From an uncultured Spirochaetales bacterium (GTDB lineage Bacteria > Spirochaetota > Spirochaetia > Sphaerochaetales > Sphaerochaetaceae), in assembly GCA_949285785.1 (NCBI GenBank), contig CASEAG010000038.1:1-64000 (forward strand): a DNA stretch of 64,000 nt, written 5' to 3'. Every line of letters begins with the position of its first letter. The stretch's first letter is position 1. The notes below the pieces were generated by a model, which saw only the letters and a program-made list of their open reading frames with translations, was not told the origin of the DNA and did no database searches. Shown piece by piece: positions 44,225 through 51,788 of this stretch. Made by a program: the position numbers and the translations under genes.

Positions 44225-44476
44225 TCAGGCTTTCGAGATCTTTTCCTCATACAGATCGTCAAGCGTCCTGATCTCCTTGTCCAGCGGAGAGAAGTCATAC
44301 ATGTCCTCCATGCTGAAATCGAGGACACGGGACAGCTTGTATGCCAAAGACAGCGATGGGGAGAAGACCCCCTTCTCTATCGAGATGATCGTCTGTCTGC
44401 TGACACCACAGCAGTAGGCCAGCTCGCTCTGTGTCATACGTCTCTTGATTCTTAGTGCCTTGACAAGATTGTTCAT
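44225..44476 (-). CDS. Small XRE-family regulator
   Basis: This 83-residue helix-turn-helix protein (LRIKRRMTQSELAYCCGVSR, then QTIISIEKGVFSPSLSLAYK) resembles the YozG / DUF6429-free type of short Cro-like regulators. The C-terminal tail is acidic. It is followed by the lipoprotein-barrel unit and may control it. The ATG lies 8 bases after a -10 box and lacks a Shine-Dalgarno sequence. Confidence 0.88.
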   Translation of the reverse strand: MNNLVKALRIKRRMTQSELAYCCGVSRQTIISIEKGVFSPSLSLAYKLSRVLDFSMEDMYDFSPLDKEIRTLDDLYEEKISKA

Positions 44477-44484
44477 ATGCTAGA

Positions 44485-44513
44485 AGTAAAATGCCCTTTA
44501 GAGATTTTGTCAA
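44485..44513 (-). promoter_or_regulatory. Promoter of the XRE gene, near-leaderless
   Basis: Perfect TTGACA (44508-44513), 17 bases and TTTACT (44485-44490), ending 8 bases before ATG 44476. Confidence 0.6.
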
Positions 44514-44536
44514 TTTAGTTTGACCAGATCATTTGT

Positions 44537-44572
44537 AAAAAATGGACGTATCGGAGGCTTTCCGATACGTCC
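44537..44572 (-). terminator. Strong terminator of ppdK
   Basis: Perfect 12-base arms GGACGTATCGGA and TCCGATACGTCC with a 5-base loop. They are followed on the minus strand by A and six T. Confidence 0.92.
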
Positions 44573-44597
44573 AGATCCATCTGAGGAGGAATCGACC

Positions 44598-47306
44598 CTA
44601 TTTCTCCTTTCTCGCAGCAATCGCTGCCTGGGCGGCTGCAAGGCGGGCGATAGGCACCCTGAAGGGTGAACAGGAGACGTAGTTGAGAGGGATGTCCTGG
44701 CAGAACCTGATGGTCTTGGGATCACCACCATGCTCTCCGCAGATTCCCAGCTTGATGTCGGGTCTGACGGAACGTCCGAGCTGTGAGGCCATCCTGACGA
44801 GCTTTCCGACGCCTCCGACGTCGATCGTGGCAAACGGATCGTATTCATAGAACTGCTTGTCCGGATCGTTGACGTAGTGTGTCAGGAAGCTTGCCGCATC
44901 GTCACGGGAGAAGCCGCAGGTCATCTGCGTCAGGTCGTTGGTGCCGAAGCTGAAGAACTCGGCCTCCTTGGCGATCTCGTCGGCGGTGATCGCGGCACGC
45001 GGGACCTCGATCATCGTTCCAATCTTGTACTCGATCTTGAGGCTCTGCTCCTCGAAGACCTTGTCGATGACCTTGAGGGCCTTCTCCTTGCAGAAGATGA
45101 ACTCCTTGTCGATGCCGACAAGAGGAATCATGATCTCGGGCTTCACATCATAGCCCTCTCTCTTGGCCTGGATGGCGGCCTCGATGATCGCCCTGACCTG
45201 CATCTCGAGGATTTCGGGATAGACGACGGCGAGGCGGCAGCCGCGGAAGCCGAGCATCGGGTTGAACTCATGATGCTTCGCGATCTTCTGGCTGAGCTCC
45301 TCGACGCTCATGCCGAGCTGGAGAGCGGTCTCATGACGGGTCGTGCTGTCGTTGGGCAGGAACTCGTGCAGAGGCGGATCGAGCAGGCGGATCGTGACAG
45401 GAAGACCGTTGAGCGCCTTGAAGATCTCGTAGAAGTCGCCTCTCTGCATCGGAAGAAGCTCGGCAAGCGCCTGCTCCCTGGCTCCGAGCGTGTCGGCAAG
45501 GATCATCTTCCTCATGGAGAGGATCCTGTTTCCACCGAAGAACATGTGCTCGGTGCGGCACAGTCCGATGCCTTCGGCTCCCAGAAGCACAGCGTAGTGT
45601 GCATCCTTCGGGGTGTCGGCATTGGTCCTGACTCCCATGGTCTTGATCTCGTTCACGTAGCCCATGAACTTCTTGTAGTTCTGGTACAGAAGGCTCTCGC
45701 TCTCCCTCATGGTTCCATCGAGCACCTGCATGATCTCGCTGGGCTTGACGGGGATCTTCTGGGTGTATACGGCACCGGTGAATCCGTCGATGGCCATGTA
45801 GTCGCCTTCCTTGAGCTTGACACCGTTGACCTCGAGCGTCTTCTGGAGCTCGTTGACATGGATCTCGCCGCATCCGGAGACGCAGGGGCAGCCCATGCCA
45901 CGGGCGACGACCGCCGCATGGCTCGTCATGCCTCCACGGCAGGTGACGACACCGCGGCTGACCGCCATTCCACCGATATCCTCGGGACTCGTCTCCTCCC
46001 TGACGAGGATGACGTCCTTGCCCTCAGCAGAAGCCTCCTCCGCAGCCTTGGCCGTGAAGTAGATCTGTCCGCAGGCACCTCCCGGGCTTGCTGCAAGTCC
46101 GGTGGTAGCGACCTTGTAGCCCAAGTCGCGGATGATCTTGTTGTCGAGAATCGGGGCGAAGAGCTTGTTGAACTCCTGTGCAGGGACTCTGGAGACGGCG
46201 GTCTCCTTGTCAATCAGGCCCTCGTCCACCATCTCGACCTGGCTTCTGAGCCAGGAGAAGATAGTCCTCTTACCGCTTCTGGTCTGGAGCATGTAAAGCT
46301 TGCCTTCCTGGATGGTGAACTCAATGTCCTGCATGTCATGATAGTGCTTCTCGAGAGTCTGGCGGATGTCGCACAGCTGCTTGTAGACTTCAGGATTGAC
46401 CTTTGCAAGCGTCTCGATGGACTGGGGAGTCCTGATGCCTGCGACGACGTCCTCGCCCTGAGCGTTCATGAGGAACTCGCCGAAGAACCTGTTCTCACCG
46501 CTGGAGGGATCGCGCGTGAACGCGACGCCTGTTCCGGAGGTATCGCCCATGTTGCCGAAGACCATCGACTGGACGTTGACGGCGGTGCCAAGCAGGCCAC
46601 GGATATCGTTCATGAGACGGTACTTGATCGCCCTCTCGTTGTTCCACGAGTTGAAGACCGCATCGATCGTCTTGAACAGCTGGTATTCGGGATCGGTCGG
46701 GAACTCCTCGCCGGTGAACTTCCTGTAGACGATCTTGTAGCGCTTGATGACCTCCTTGAGGTTCTCGATGTCAAGCTCGGTGTCAAAGACCTTGCCGTTC
46801 TCGTCCTTTACAGACTGGAGGACACGCTCGAACTCCGCATGGGGAACACCCATGACGACGTCGCCGAACATCTGGATGAAGCGGCGGTAGCTGTCCCAGG
46901 CGAACCTCTCGTTGCCGGTCTTCTGGATGAGCGCCTCGAGTGAGTCGGGATTGAGGCCGAGGTTGAGGACGGTGTCCATCATGCCTGGCATGGACTGGGC
47001 GGCACCGGAACGCACGGATACGAGAAGAGGATTCTTCTTGTCACCGAGCTTTGCACCCATGAGCTTCTCGAGCCTGGCGAGGTTTGCAAGGACCTCCTCC
47101 TTGAGCCCTTCCGGATAGGCCTTGTGGGCGTCGAAATAGGCACAGGCCTCGGTCGTGATGGTGAAGCCGGGAGGAACGGGAAGACCGATGCTGGTCATGT
47201 CGGCCAGATTGGCGCCCTTTCCACCAAGCAGATGCTTCATGTCGGCACGGCCCTCGGTCTGGCCTGCACCGAAGAAATAGACATACTTCGTTTTTTCCTT
47301 CTTCAT
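44598..47306 (-). CDS. ppdK: Pyruvate, phosphate dikinase
   Basis: PPDK interconverts pyruvate, ATP and phosphate with PEP, AMP and pyrophosphate, a common glycolytic or gluconeogenic step in anaerobes. Domains in order: ATP-grasp (HLLGGKGANLADM start), a phospho-His domain with GGMTSHAAVVARGMG, and a PEP/pyruvate TIM barrel with GEHGGDPK and the final NYVSCSPFRVPIARLAAAQA. Length 902, normal. ATG 47306 overlaps the stop of an 11-codon leader ORF, which has the good Shine-Dalgarno sequence; ppdK itself has only a weak one. Confidence 0.95.
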   Translation of the reverse strand: MKKEKTKYVYFFGAGQTEGRADMKHLLGGKGANLADMTSIGLPVPPGFTITTEACAYFDAHKAYPEGLKEEVLANLARLEKLMGAKLGDKKNPLLVSVRSGAAQSMPGMMDTVLNLGLNPDSLEALIQKTGNERFAWDSYRRFIQMFGDVVMGVPHAEFERVLQSVKDENGKVFDTELDIENLKEVIKRYKIVYRKFTGEEFPTDPEYQLFKTIDAVFNSWNNERAIKYRLMNDIRGLLGTAVNVQSMVFGNMGDTSGTGVAFTRDPSSGENRFFGEFLMNAQGEDVVAGIRTPQSIETLAKVNPEVYKQLCDIRQTLEKHYHDMQDIEFTIQEGKLYMLQTRSGKRTIFSWLRSQVEMVDEGLIDKETAVSRVPAQEFNKLFAPILDNKIIRDLGYKVATTGLAASPGGACGQIYFTAKAAEEASAEGKDVILVREETSPEDIGGMAVSRGVVTCRGGMTSHAAVVARGMGCPCVSGCGEIHVNELQKTLEVNGVKLKEGDYMAIDGFTGAVYTQKIPVKPSEIMQVLDGTMRESESLLYQNYKKFMGYVNEIKTMGVRTNADTPKDAHYAVLLGAEGIGLCRTEHMFFGGNRILSMRKMILADTLGAREQALAELLPMQRGDFYEIFKALNGLPVTIRLLDPPLHEFLPNDSTTRHETALQLGMSVEELSQKIAKHHEFNPMLGFRGCRLAVVYPEILEMQVRAIIEAAIQAKREGYDVKPEIMIPLVGIDKEFIFCKEKALKVIDKVFEEQSLKIEYKIGTMIEVPRAAITADEIAKEAEFFSFGTNDLTQMTCGFSRDDAASFLTHYVNDPDKQFYEYDPFATIDVGGVGKLVRMASQLGRSVRPDIKLGICGEHGGDPKTIRFCQDIPLNYVSCSPFRVPIARLAAAQAAIAARKEK

Positions 47307-47338
47307 CTTGAAACACGGCACATGGCAGGTCCTGCCAT
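47303..47338 (-). CDS. Possible 11-codon leader peptide upstream of ppdK
   Basis: This short frame encodes MAGPAMCRVSR. It starts 5 bases after a strong AAAGGAGG, and its TGA overlaps the ppdK start as ATGA. This would couple ppdK translation to the leader. It lies across a long palindrome. It could also be chance, with the Shine-Dalgarno sequence serving a differently initiated ppdK. Confidence 0.45.
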   Translation of the reverse strand: MAGPAMCRVSR

Positions 47339-47340
47339 GT
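47320..47340. promoter_or_regulatory. 21-base palindrome at the ppdK leader
   Basis: Perfect 10-base arms ACATGGCAGG and CCTGCCATGT flank a single central base. It covers the leader ORF start and lies about 60 bases after the predicted transcription start. It may be an operator or an RNA hairpin (8-base stem, 5-base loop) controlling initiation. Confidence 0.6.
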
Positions 47341-47402
47341 TGTCCTCCTTTCTGGGATAATTTGTTCAGTCGCAAGGCATGTCGGACATGCCGTACAGAT
47401 TC

Positions 47403-47430
47403 ATTCTATCAAATCCTGTGGGATAGTCAA
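47403..47430 (-). promoter_or_regulatory. Promoter of ppdK
   Basis: TTGACT (47425-47430), 16 bases and TAGAAT (47403-47408). A palindrome GCTTGC-CGA-GCAAGC (47432-47446) abuts the -35 box and could be an activator or repressor site. Confidence 0.72.
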
Positions 47431-47553
47431 TTGCTTGCCGAGCAAGCACTTACAACATGATTCTTAATCAAGGCGGGACAGTAAGTCCTTAGGATGGAAG
47501 CAGTTAGGTCGACCCTTGTCAATAATGGAATGAGGTTTCATTTCCGGCACGCT
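47431..47553. other. Intergenic region between the ppdK promoter and the sigma-factor terminator
   Basis: It holds the small palindrome next to the ppdK -35 box. A stretch near 47485-47505 resembles the GGAAGCAG box of SRP RNA, but its flanks do not pair. No gene is seen. Confidence 0.5.
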
Positions 47554-47596
47554 GAAAAAAGTGGACACAGGAGACTTCATCCAGTCCCCTGTGCCC
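47554..47596 (-). terminator. Terminator of the alternative sigma gene
   Basis: A long stem pairs GGCACAGGGGACT with AGTCTCCTGTGTCC (one G-T and one bulge, 47563-47595). It is followed on the minus strand by AC and six T. Confidence 0.82.
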
Positions 47597-47621
47597 ATCC
47601 TCCTGCAATGCGGATGATCCG

Positions 47622-48497
47622 TCATGCGGTATAGCTCTCGAGCAGCTTCGCCCTACCGGGCTGCTTCAGTCTCTCGAGCGCCCTCTTCTCGATCTGGCGG
47701 ATCCTCTCCTTGGTGAGGTTGTACAGCTCTCCGATCTCCTTCAGGCTCATGGGAGCCGTGTCGTTCAGGCCGAAGCGCAGCGTTATGATGTCGCGCTCCT
47801 TGTCGCTGAGCGTCGCGAGAACCTTGTCGATATCCTCCTTCAGGCACTTCTGCATGGCCAGCTCCTCGGGTCCGAAGCCATCGTCCTCGATGAAGTCCCC
47901 GAGCTTGCTTGAAGAGGGGTCCGATCCGTTTGCGACCGGTGCATCGAACGAGACCGTCTCGCGGGAGATCGCCAGAAGTTCGCCGACGAGCGTACTGTCG
48001 AGTCCCGCCTCCTTCGCGATCTCCTCGATGCTCACCTCTCCGCTTGCGGAGGAATGCATGAGGTTCTTCTGGGCCTTCTGGATCTGGAAGAGCTCGTTGG
48101 CCCTGTTCAGAGGCAGTCTGACCGCCCTGCTCTTCTCGCAGATCGCCTTCATTATGGACTGTCTAATCCACCAGACGGCGTAGGAGATGAAGTGGTATCC
48201 CTTGTCGGGCTCGAACTTGTCCAGAGCTATCAGCAGACCGATGTTGCCCTCGTCGATGAGGTCCTCCAGAGGCAGTCCCTGTCCCTGGTACTTCTTGGCC
48301 ACCGCCACGACGAAGCGGAGGTTGGAGCTGATGAGCCTCTCTCTTGCCTTCTCGTCACCCTTCTGGGCCCTCACTGCCAGGGCATACTCCTCGTCATGGT
48401 CGATCAGAGGAACCCTGTTGATCTCCTTGAGGTAGATCGAGAGGACATCCTTGTCGTCTTCCATGTTCACTGTGTCGTTGAGCATCTTCCTTGACAT
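47622..48497 (-). CDS. Group 2 alternative sigma-70 factor (RpoS-like position in a sigma-54 cascade)
   Basis: This 291-residue sigma factor has region 1.2 (DVLSIYLKEINRVPLIDHDE), region 2 (NLRFVVAVAKKYQGQGLPLE, DLIDEGNIGLLIALDKFEPD, YAVWWIRQSIM), region 3 and region 4 (LSDKERDIITLRFGLND, LTKERIRQIEKRALERL). It lacks region 1.1, the acidic linker and the large insertion of RpoD. It recognises probably -10/-35 promoters similar to RpoD. It is transcribed alone, from a perfect sigma-54 promoter with two upstream palindromes. GGAG precedes ATG 48497. RpoS is an analogy of role; orthology cannot be shown here. Confidence 0.9.
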   Translation of the reverse strand: MSRKMLNDTVNMEDDKDVLSIYLKEINRVPLIDHDEEYALAVRAQKGDEKARERLISSNLRFVVAVAKKYQGQGLPLEDLIDEGNIGLLIALDKFEPDKGYHFISYAVWWIRQSIMKAICEKSRAVRLPLNRANELFQIQKAQKNLMHSSASGEVSIEEIAKEAGLDSTLVGELLAISRETVSFDAPVANGSDPSSSKLGDFIEDDGFGPEELAMQKCLKEDIDKVLATLSDKERDIITLRFGLNDTAPMSLKEIGELYNLTKERIRQIEKRALERLKQPGRAKLLESYTA

Positions 48498-48524
48498 CTT
48501 CGTTTTCTCCTATGCCACTATTTC

Positions 48525-48542
48525 AAGCAATAGGCGTGCCAA
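48525..48542 (-). promoter_or_regulatory. Sigma-54 (-24/-12) promoter of the alternative sigma gene
   Basis: Read on the minus strand, TTGGCACG-CCTA-TTGCTT matches the consensus TGGCACG-N4-TTGC[A/T] at every position, with GG and GC exactly 10 bases apart. The expected start site is near 48516, giving a leader of about 19 bases. Confidence 0.88.
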
Positions 48543-48615
48543 CACTGTCAGGCAGGAAAATGCACGGTTTCGGTGCAGATATGACAATGGAAAGGAATTG
48601 AAAACGGCATCATAC

Positions 48616-48630
48616 GTGTCATAATGACAC
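48616..48630. promoter_or_regulatory. Enhancer-like palindrome, proximal copy
   Basis: GTGTCA-TAA-TGACAC, perfect 6-base arms, centred about 107 bases upstream of the sigma-54-dependent start site. It shares identical arms with the distal copy. Confidence 0.75.
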
Positions 48631-48655
48631 ACACATCGGCAATTCAGATCTTTCG

Positions 48656-48670
48656 GTGTCATTTTGACAC
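48656..48670. promoter_or_regulatory. Enhancer-like palindrome, distal copy
   Basis: GTGTCA-TTT-TGACAC, centred 40 bases (about four helical turns) beyond the proximal copy, so both lie on the same DNA face. It sits just after the stop of the upstream gene. Confidence 0.75.
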
Positions 48671-48681
48671 GAAGTGCGGAT

Positions 48682-49065
48682 TCATGCGGTGAGGAACGGT
48701 GTCCTTTTTTCCCTGAAATCGATCCTGAGGCCCTTTAGAAGGTTCCACTCGCCATCCGCATGGACCGCGAACGGACTCTCCTCCAGGGAGATCTTCATCT
48801 GCCGGAAGGTGTCTTTGATGAGGTCGCAGACCTCGTCGCCTTCGCACAGCGGAATCGAGAAGTCCCGCCGCCCGGTGAGATACACCCTGAACTGGTAGTC
48901 GAAGAAACTCGAGAACTCGATGTCGAAGAAGCCGCTGCAGGTGCATCTGAGATAGAAGCCCTTCACATAGCAGGAGATGCAGGACTCCAGGTCGCCCTCC
49001 TGGGCCGCCTGTCGCGCCTTCTTGAGATAGATGAGACTGTTGAGCCTTCTGATATCCATCGCCAT
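48682..49065 (-). CDS. Hypothetical protein
   Basis: The first 45 residues of this 127-residue protein look like a helical pair (LNSLIYLKKARQAAQEGDLE). A Cys-containing beta-rich part follows (CISCYVKGFYLRCTCSGFFD) and an amphipathic end. No family is recognised. ATG 49065 is used after AGGGA; ATG 49059 is equally possible. It lies upstream of the sigma-54 regulated gene, with the enhancer sites immediately after its stop. Confidence 0.6.
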   Translation of the reverse strand: MAMDIRRLNSLIYLKKARQAAQEGDLESCISCYVKGFYLRCTCSGFFDIEFSSFFDYQFRVYLTGRRDFSIPLCEGDEVCDLIKDTFRQMKISLEESPFAVHADGEWNLLKGLRIDFREKRTPFLTA

Positions 49066-49241
49066 CTCTTCCCTGTGACCTAGAAATAACAATGCAGAAG
49101 GCCATCGGCAAGAGGTCGACGATGAATTTTGTGCACACTGTTACCTTTTTTCGCACCGTGTGGGGAGGCAGGCATCGTGACACGGGGCGGAAGACATTCC
49201 ATGGACGAGTGGTCGAGATCGAAATGCACGATGCGGACATC

Positions 49242-49271
49242 TTGCCGATTCCCCTCTCCTTTGGCTATATT
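49242..49271 (+). promoter_or_regulatory. Promoter of groES
   Basis: TTGCCG (49242-49247), 18 bases and TATATT (49266-49271). The expected start coincides with the left edge of a palindrome. Confidence 0.6.
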
Positions 49272-49278
49272 ACACAAT

Positions 49279-49295
49279 GTTGCCGACACGGCAAC
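49279..49295. promoter_or_regulatory. Operator-like palindrome at the groES start site
   Basis: GTTGCCG-ACA-CGGCAAC, perfect 7-base arms, at +1 of the groES promoter. It is not the CIRCE element (TTAGCACTC-N9-GAGTGCTAA) bound by HrcA. Confidence 0.65.
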
Positions 49296-49330
49296 CACTA
49301 CAGGCAATCAATAGAGGAGAGAAAAGACAT

Positions 49331-49594
49331 ATGAAGATCATTCCTTTGAACGACAGGGTCCTGGTCAGAAGCGCAGAGGCCGAGGAGAAGACCGCAAGCG
49401 GACTCTACATCCCTCAGACCAGCCAGGAGAAGACACAGATCGCCGAGGTCATCGCGATCGGCGACAGCGAGGACATCAAGGTCAAGGCCGGCCAGAAGAT
49501 CCTCCATGACAAGTATGCAGGCACCGCCGTCAAGGCAGATGGAGTCGACTATCTCATCCTTGCAGCCGCCGACATCCTTGCCGTGATCGAGTAA
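49331..49594 (+). CDS. groES: Co-chaperonin GroES
   Basis: The 87-residue GroEL cap shows IPLNDRVLV, the mobile loop EKTASGLYIPQTSQEKTQIA and VKADGVDYLILAAADILAVI. The start is ATG 49331 after GAGGAGAG, although the frame is open upstream. No groEL follows; the gene stands alone between its promoter and a terminator. In Treponema pallidum groES and groEL are also apart. Confidence 0.96.
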   Translation: MKIIPLNDRVLVRSAEAEEKTASGLYIPQTSQEKTQIAEVIAIGDSEDIKVKAGQKILHDKYAGTAVKADGVDYLILAAADILAVIE

Positions 49595-49622
49595 GGACCA
49601 TCGCTCTACATCGGATTGAAAG

Positions 49623-49660
49623 GACGGCATCCTGTTCAGGCAGGGTGCCGTCTCTCTTTC
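49623..49660 (+). terminator. Terminator of groES
   Basis: A 12-base stem with one mismatch (GACGGCATCCTG / CAGGGTGCCGTC, 49623-49652) is followed by TCTCTTT. Confidence 0.82.
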
Positions 49661-49664
49661 ATCG

Positions 49665-51788
49665 TCACTGGTAGAGGAAATCCTCTATCCGCTGCGGGAA
49701 CGATGAGACGCTCAGCCCCTCCTCGTCCGGGATGTAATAGGCCGGAATGCATGCGCGAATGAGCGGCATGTAGCGTCGGGCCCGCGCGTCGGCTATGACG
49801 ACGACGCCCCTGTCGTTCTCGCTTCTTATCAGACGGCCGATGCCCTGCTTGAGCGTGATCAGCATCTCGGGCAGGTCGATCAGCATGTATGGGTTCCTGC
49901 CCTCCTTCGCGAGCGCCATGGCGCGTGAGCGGCGGATCGGGTCCTCCACATGGGCGAATGGAAGCTGAGTGATCACGAGCAGCCTGAGCGAATCGCCGGG
50001 CACATCGATGCCCTCCCAGAACGACCTGAGGCCGAAGAGCACGCTTCCCTCGTCCTGACAGAAGGCACGGCGGAGCTTCTCCGTGCTGGAACCCTTCTTC
50101 TGTATCAGCAGCGTCTGGGATATCCCGTCCTTCGCCTCCTCGCTGACGAGATTCAGCATCTCGGTGCTTGTGAACAGCACAAGGGCGCCTCCCTCGCTGC
50201 TTCTCACCGCATCGACGACAAGCGAAGACAGGTAATGGGCGTACTCCCTTCTGGTGGAGACGTTGAAGCTCATCCCGTCCTCGAGCGCAGGATAAAGCAG
50301 CATCGCGTTGCGGGAGTAGTCGAAAGGCGACGGATAGAAGCCGGTGACGAGGTCCTGTCTGTCCTCTAGTCCGATCTGCGACAAGAAATAGGAGAAGTCC
50401 TTCCCCGCCTTGATCGTTGCCGAGGTGCACACCACGCTCTGGAGCTTGTCGAAGATGTCGTCCCTCATCCGCTTCGCGACTGACAGGGGACTTGTGACCA
50501 TCGACACCTCCCCCTCCCTGCCGGACCACTGGTAGTGGAAGACCAGCTCGGGATGCGAGGCATGTTCGATGAAGGCGTCCAGCAGGTTCTTCCAGCTCAT
50601 GTATGTGTCGCGGATGGTCGTCGCCATGCGCACATACATGCCATCCTCCTCATCCACGTCGCGGACATCAAGGAGGAAGGAGAAGAGCTTCAGGAACTGG
50701 TCGAGCGTCGAGGCAAGGGCGATGCAGCGCGACCGCTGGACCTGGTCGAACGGGATTCTCGTGTCATCGAGCAGACACTGGGACGAGAACGTCCTCCTGT
50801 CGTCGTCCACGATGATGCCGCCAAGAAGGGAGGCCGCCTCCTGGTTGAACTGTACGGCAAGCGTCGAGAATCTCCTTGCATCCTCCCCTGTCACATCCTT
50901 CCTCAGAGTCGTGAGGATGTCGGCAAGCGTCATGTCGTGACGGGCCTTGTGGGTGACCTGGAAGAGCCTCCGGTGCGTTTCGAGTATCCATCGGCGGTCC
51001 ATATACGTGCTGAAGAACTCCGTGGCCGCCCTGTCGATGTTGTGGCATTCGTCTATAACAAGTCGGTTGTAGGGCGGGATGATGACGCTCTCGTCGTAGT
51101 CCTCCCCCGCATCCGACCTGATGGAGGAGTCGATGAGCAGGAGCGCATGGTTCGTCACGATGATCCTGCTGTTCCTGGCCTTCTGGAGCGCATTGTAATA
51201 GAAGCATCTGGAATAGTGCGGGCACTTCTGCTTCATGCAGGTGTCCTTGTCGCTCCTCACCGTCTGGATGAAACGGGACGAAAGCAGCCGGTGGTCGAGC
51301 TCCTCCACGATGCCCGTGGTGGTGTTGCGGAACCACTGGTATATCCTCTCCTCGTCGCTCTCCTCGTCCTTGAAGAGAAGCCCGTCGGCCTTCTGCCTGT
51401 ATGCGTTCATTGCGCCGGTCATCCTGGCGAAGCAGACATAGCGTCCACGTCCCAGCAGAAGGGCGTATGGAACATCGACGTCCATCAGGCGCTCGAGAGT
51501 CGGAAGGTCCTTGTTGATCAGCTGCTGCTGGAGGGCGACGTTGCTGGTTGCTACGACCGTACGGTCCTCTGCGTTCTCAAGCGCATCGAGGATCGCGACG
51601 GAGAGATAGGCATAGCTCTTTCCTATACCCGTACCAGCCTCGATCACGCCGACAGTGTCCTCGGCATAGCATCTGGCGACGTCCTGGGCCATGAGAAGCT
51701 GGTCGTCCCTCCTCTCATAGTTCCCGAGCCCCTTGTCCAGTATGCCGCCGCGGGCGAATATGTCCTCGAGCTGCTCCTGCGAGATCAC
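49665..51788 (-). CDS. dinG: DinG-family iron-sulfur helicase
   Basis: This superfamily 2 helicase of 707 residues (XPD/DinG group) unwinds DNA or R-loops. Walker A is AGTGIGKS (51-58) and the DEAH box is VIDECHNI. Four Cys between them (GRYVCF, DTCMKQKCPHYSRC) can bind a 4Fe-4S cluster. The C-terminal motifs are FGLRSFWEGIDVPG and QGIGRLIRSENDRG. The GTG start overlaps the response-regulator stop by 4 bases, so it belongs to the murG-kinase-regulator operon. Confidence 0.92.
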   Translation of the reverse strand: MISQEQLEDIFARGGILDKGLGNYERRDDQLLMAQDVARCYAEDTVGVIEAGTGIGKSYAYLSVAILDALENAEDRTVVATSNVALQQQLINKDLPTLERLMDVDVPYALLLGRGRYVCFARMTGAMNAYRQKADGLLFKDEESDEERIYQWFRNTTTGIVEELDHRLLSSRFIQTVRSDKDTCMKQKCPHYSRCFYYNALQKARNSRIIVTNHALLLIDSSIRSDAGEDYDESVIIPPYNRLVIDECHNIDRAATEFFSTYMDRRWILETHRRLFQVTHKARHDMTLADILTTLRKDVTGEDARRFSTLAVQFNQEAASLLGGIIVDDDRRTFSSQCLLDDTRIPFDQVQRSRCIALASTLDQFLKLFSFLLDVRDVDEEDGMYVRMATTIRDTYMSWKNLLDAFIEHASHPELVFHYQWSGREGEVSMVTSPLSVAKRMRDDIFDKLQSVVCTSATIKAGKDFSYFLSQIGLEDRQDLVTGFYPSPFDYSRNAMLLYPALEDGMSFNVSTRREYAHYLSSLVVDAVRSSEGGALVLFTSTEMLNLVSEEAKDGISQTLLIQKKGSSTEKLRRAFCQDEGSVLFGLRSFWEGIDVPGDSLRLLVITQLPFAHVEDPIRRSRAMALAKEGRNPYMLIDLPEMLITLKQGIGRLIRSENDRGVVVIADARARRYMPLIRACIPAYYIPDEEGLSVSSFPQRIEDFLYQ

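Noticed and set aside
47461-47520. SRP (4.5S) RNA candidate: GTCC...GGAAGCAG resembles domain IV
   Set aside because: The 5' loop strand reads TAAG instead of CAGG, the apical loop is seven bases instead of four, and the bases outside the loop do not form the required helix. Probably chance.
49093-49330. CIRCE element upstream of groES
   Set aside because: No TTAGCACTC-N9-GAGTGCTAA or near match is present. The palindrome there is of another sequence.
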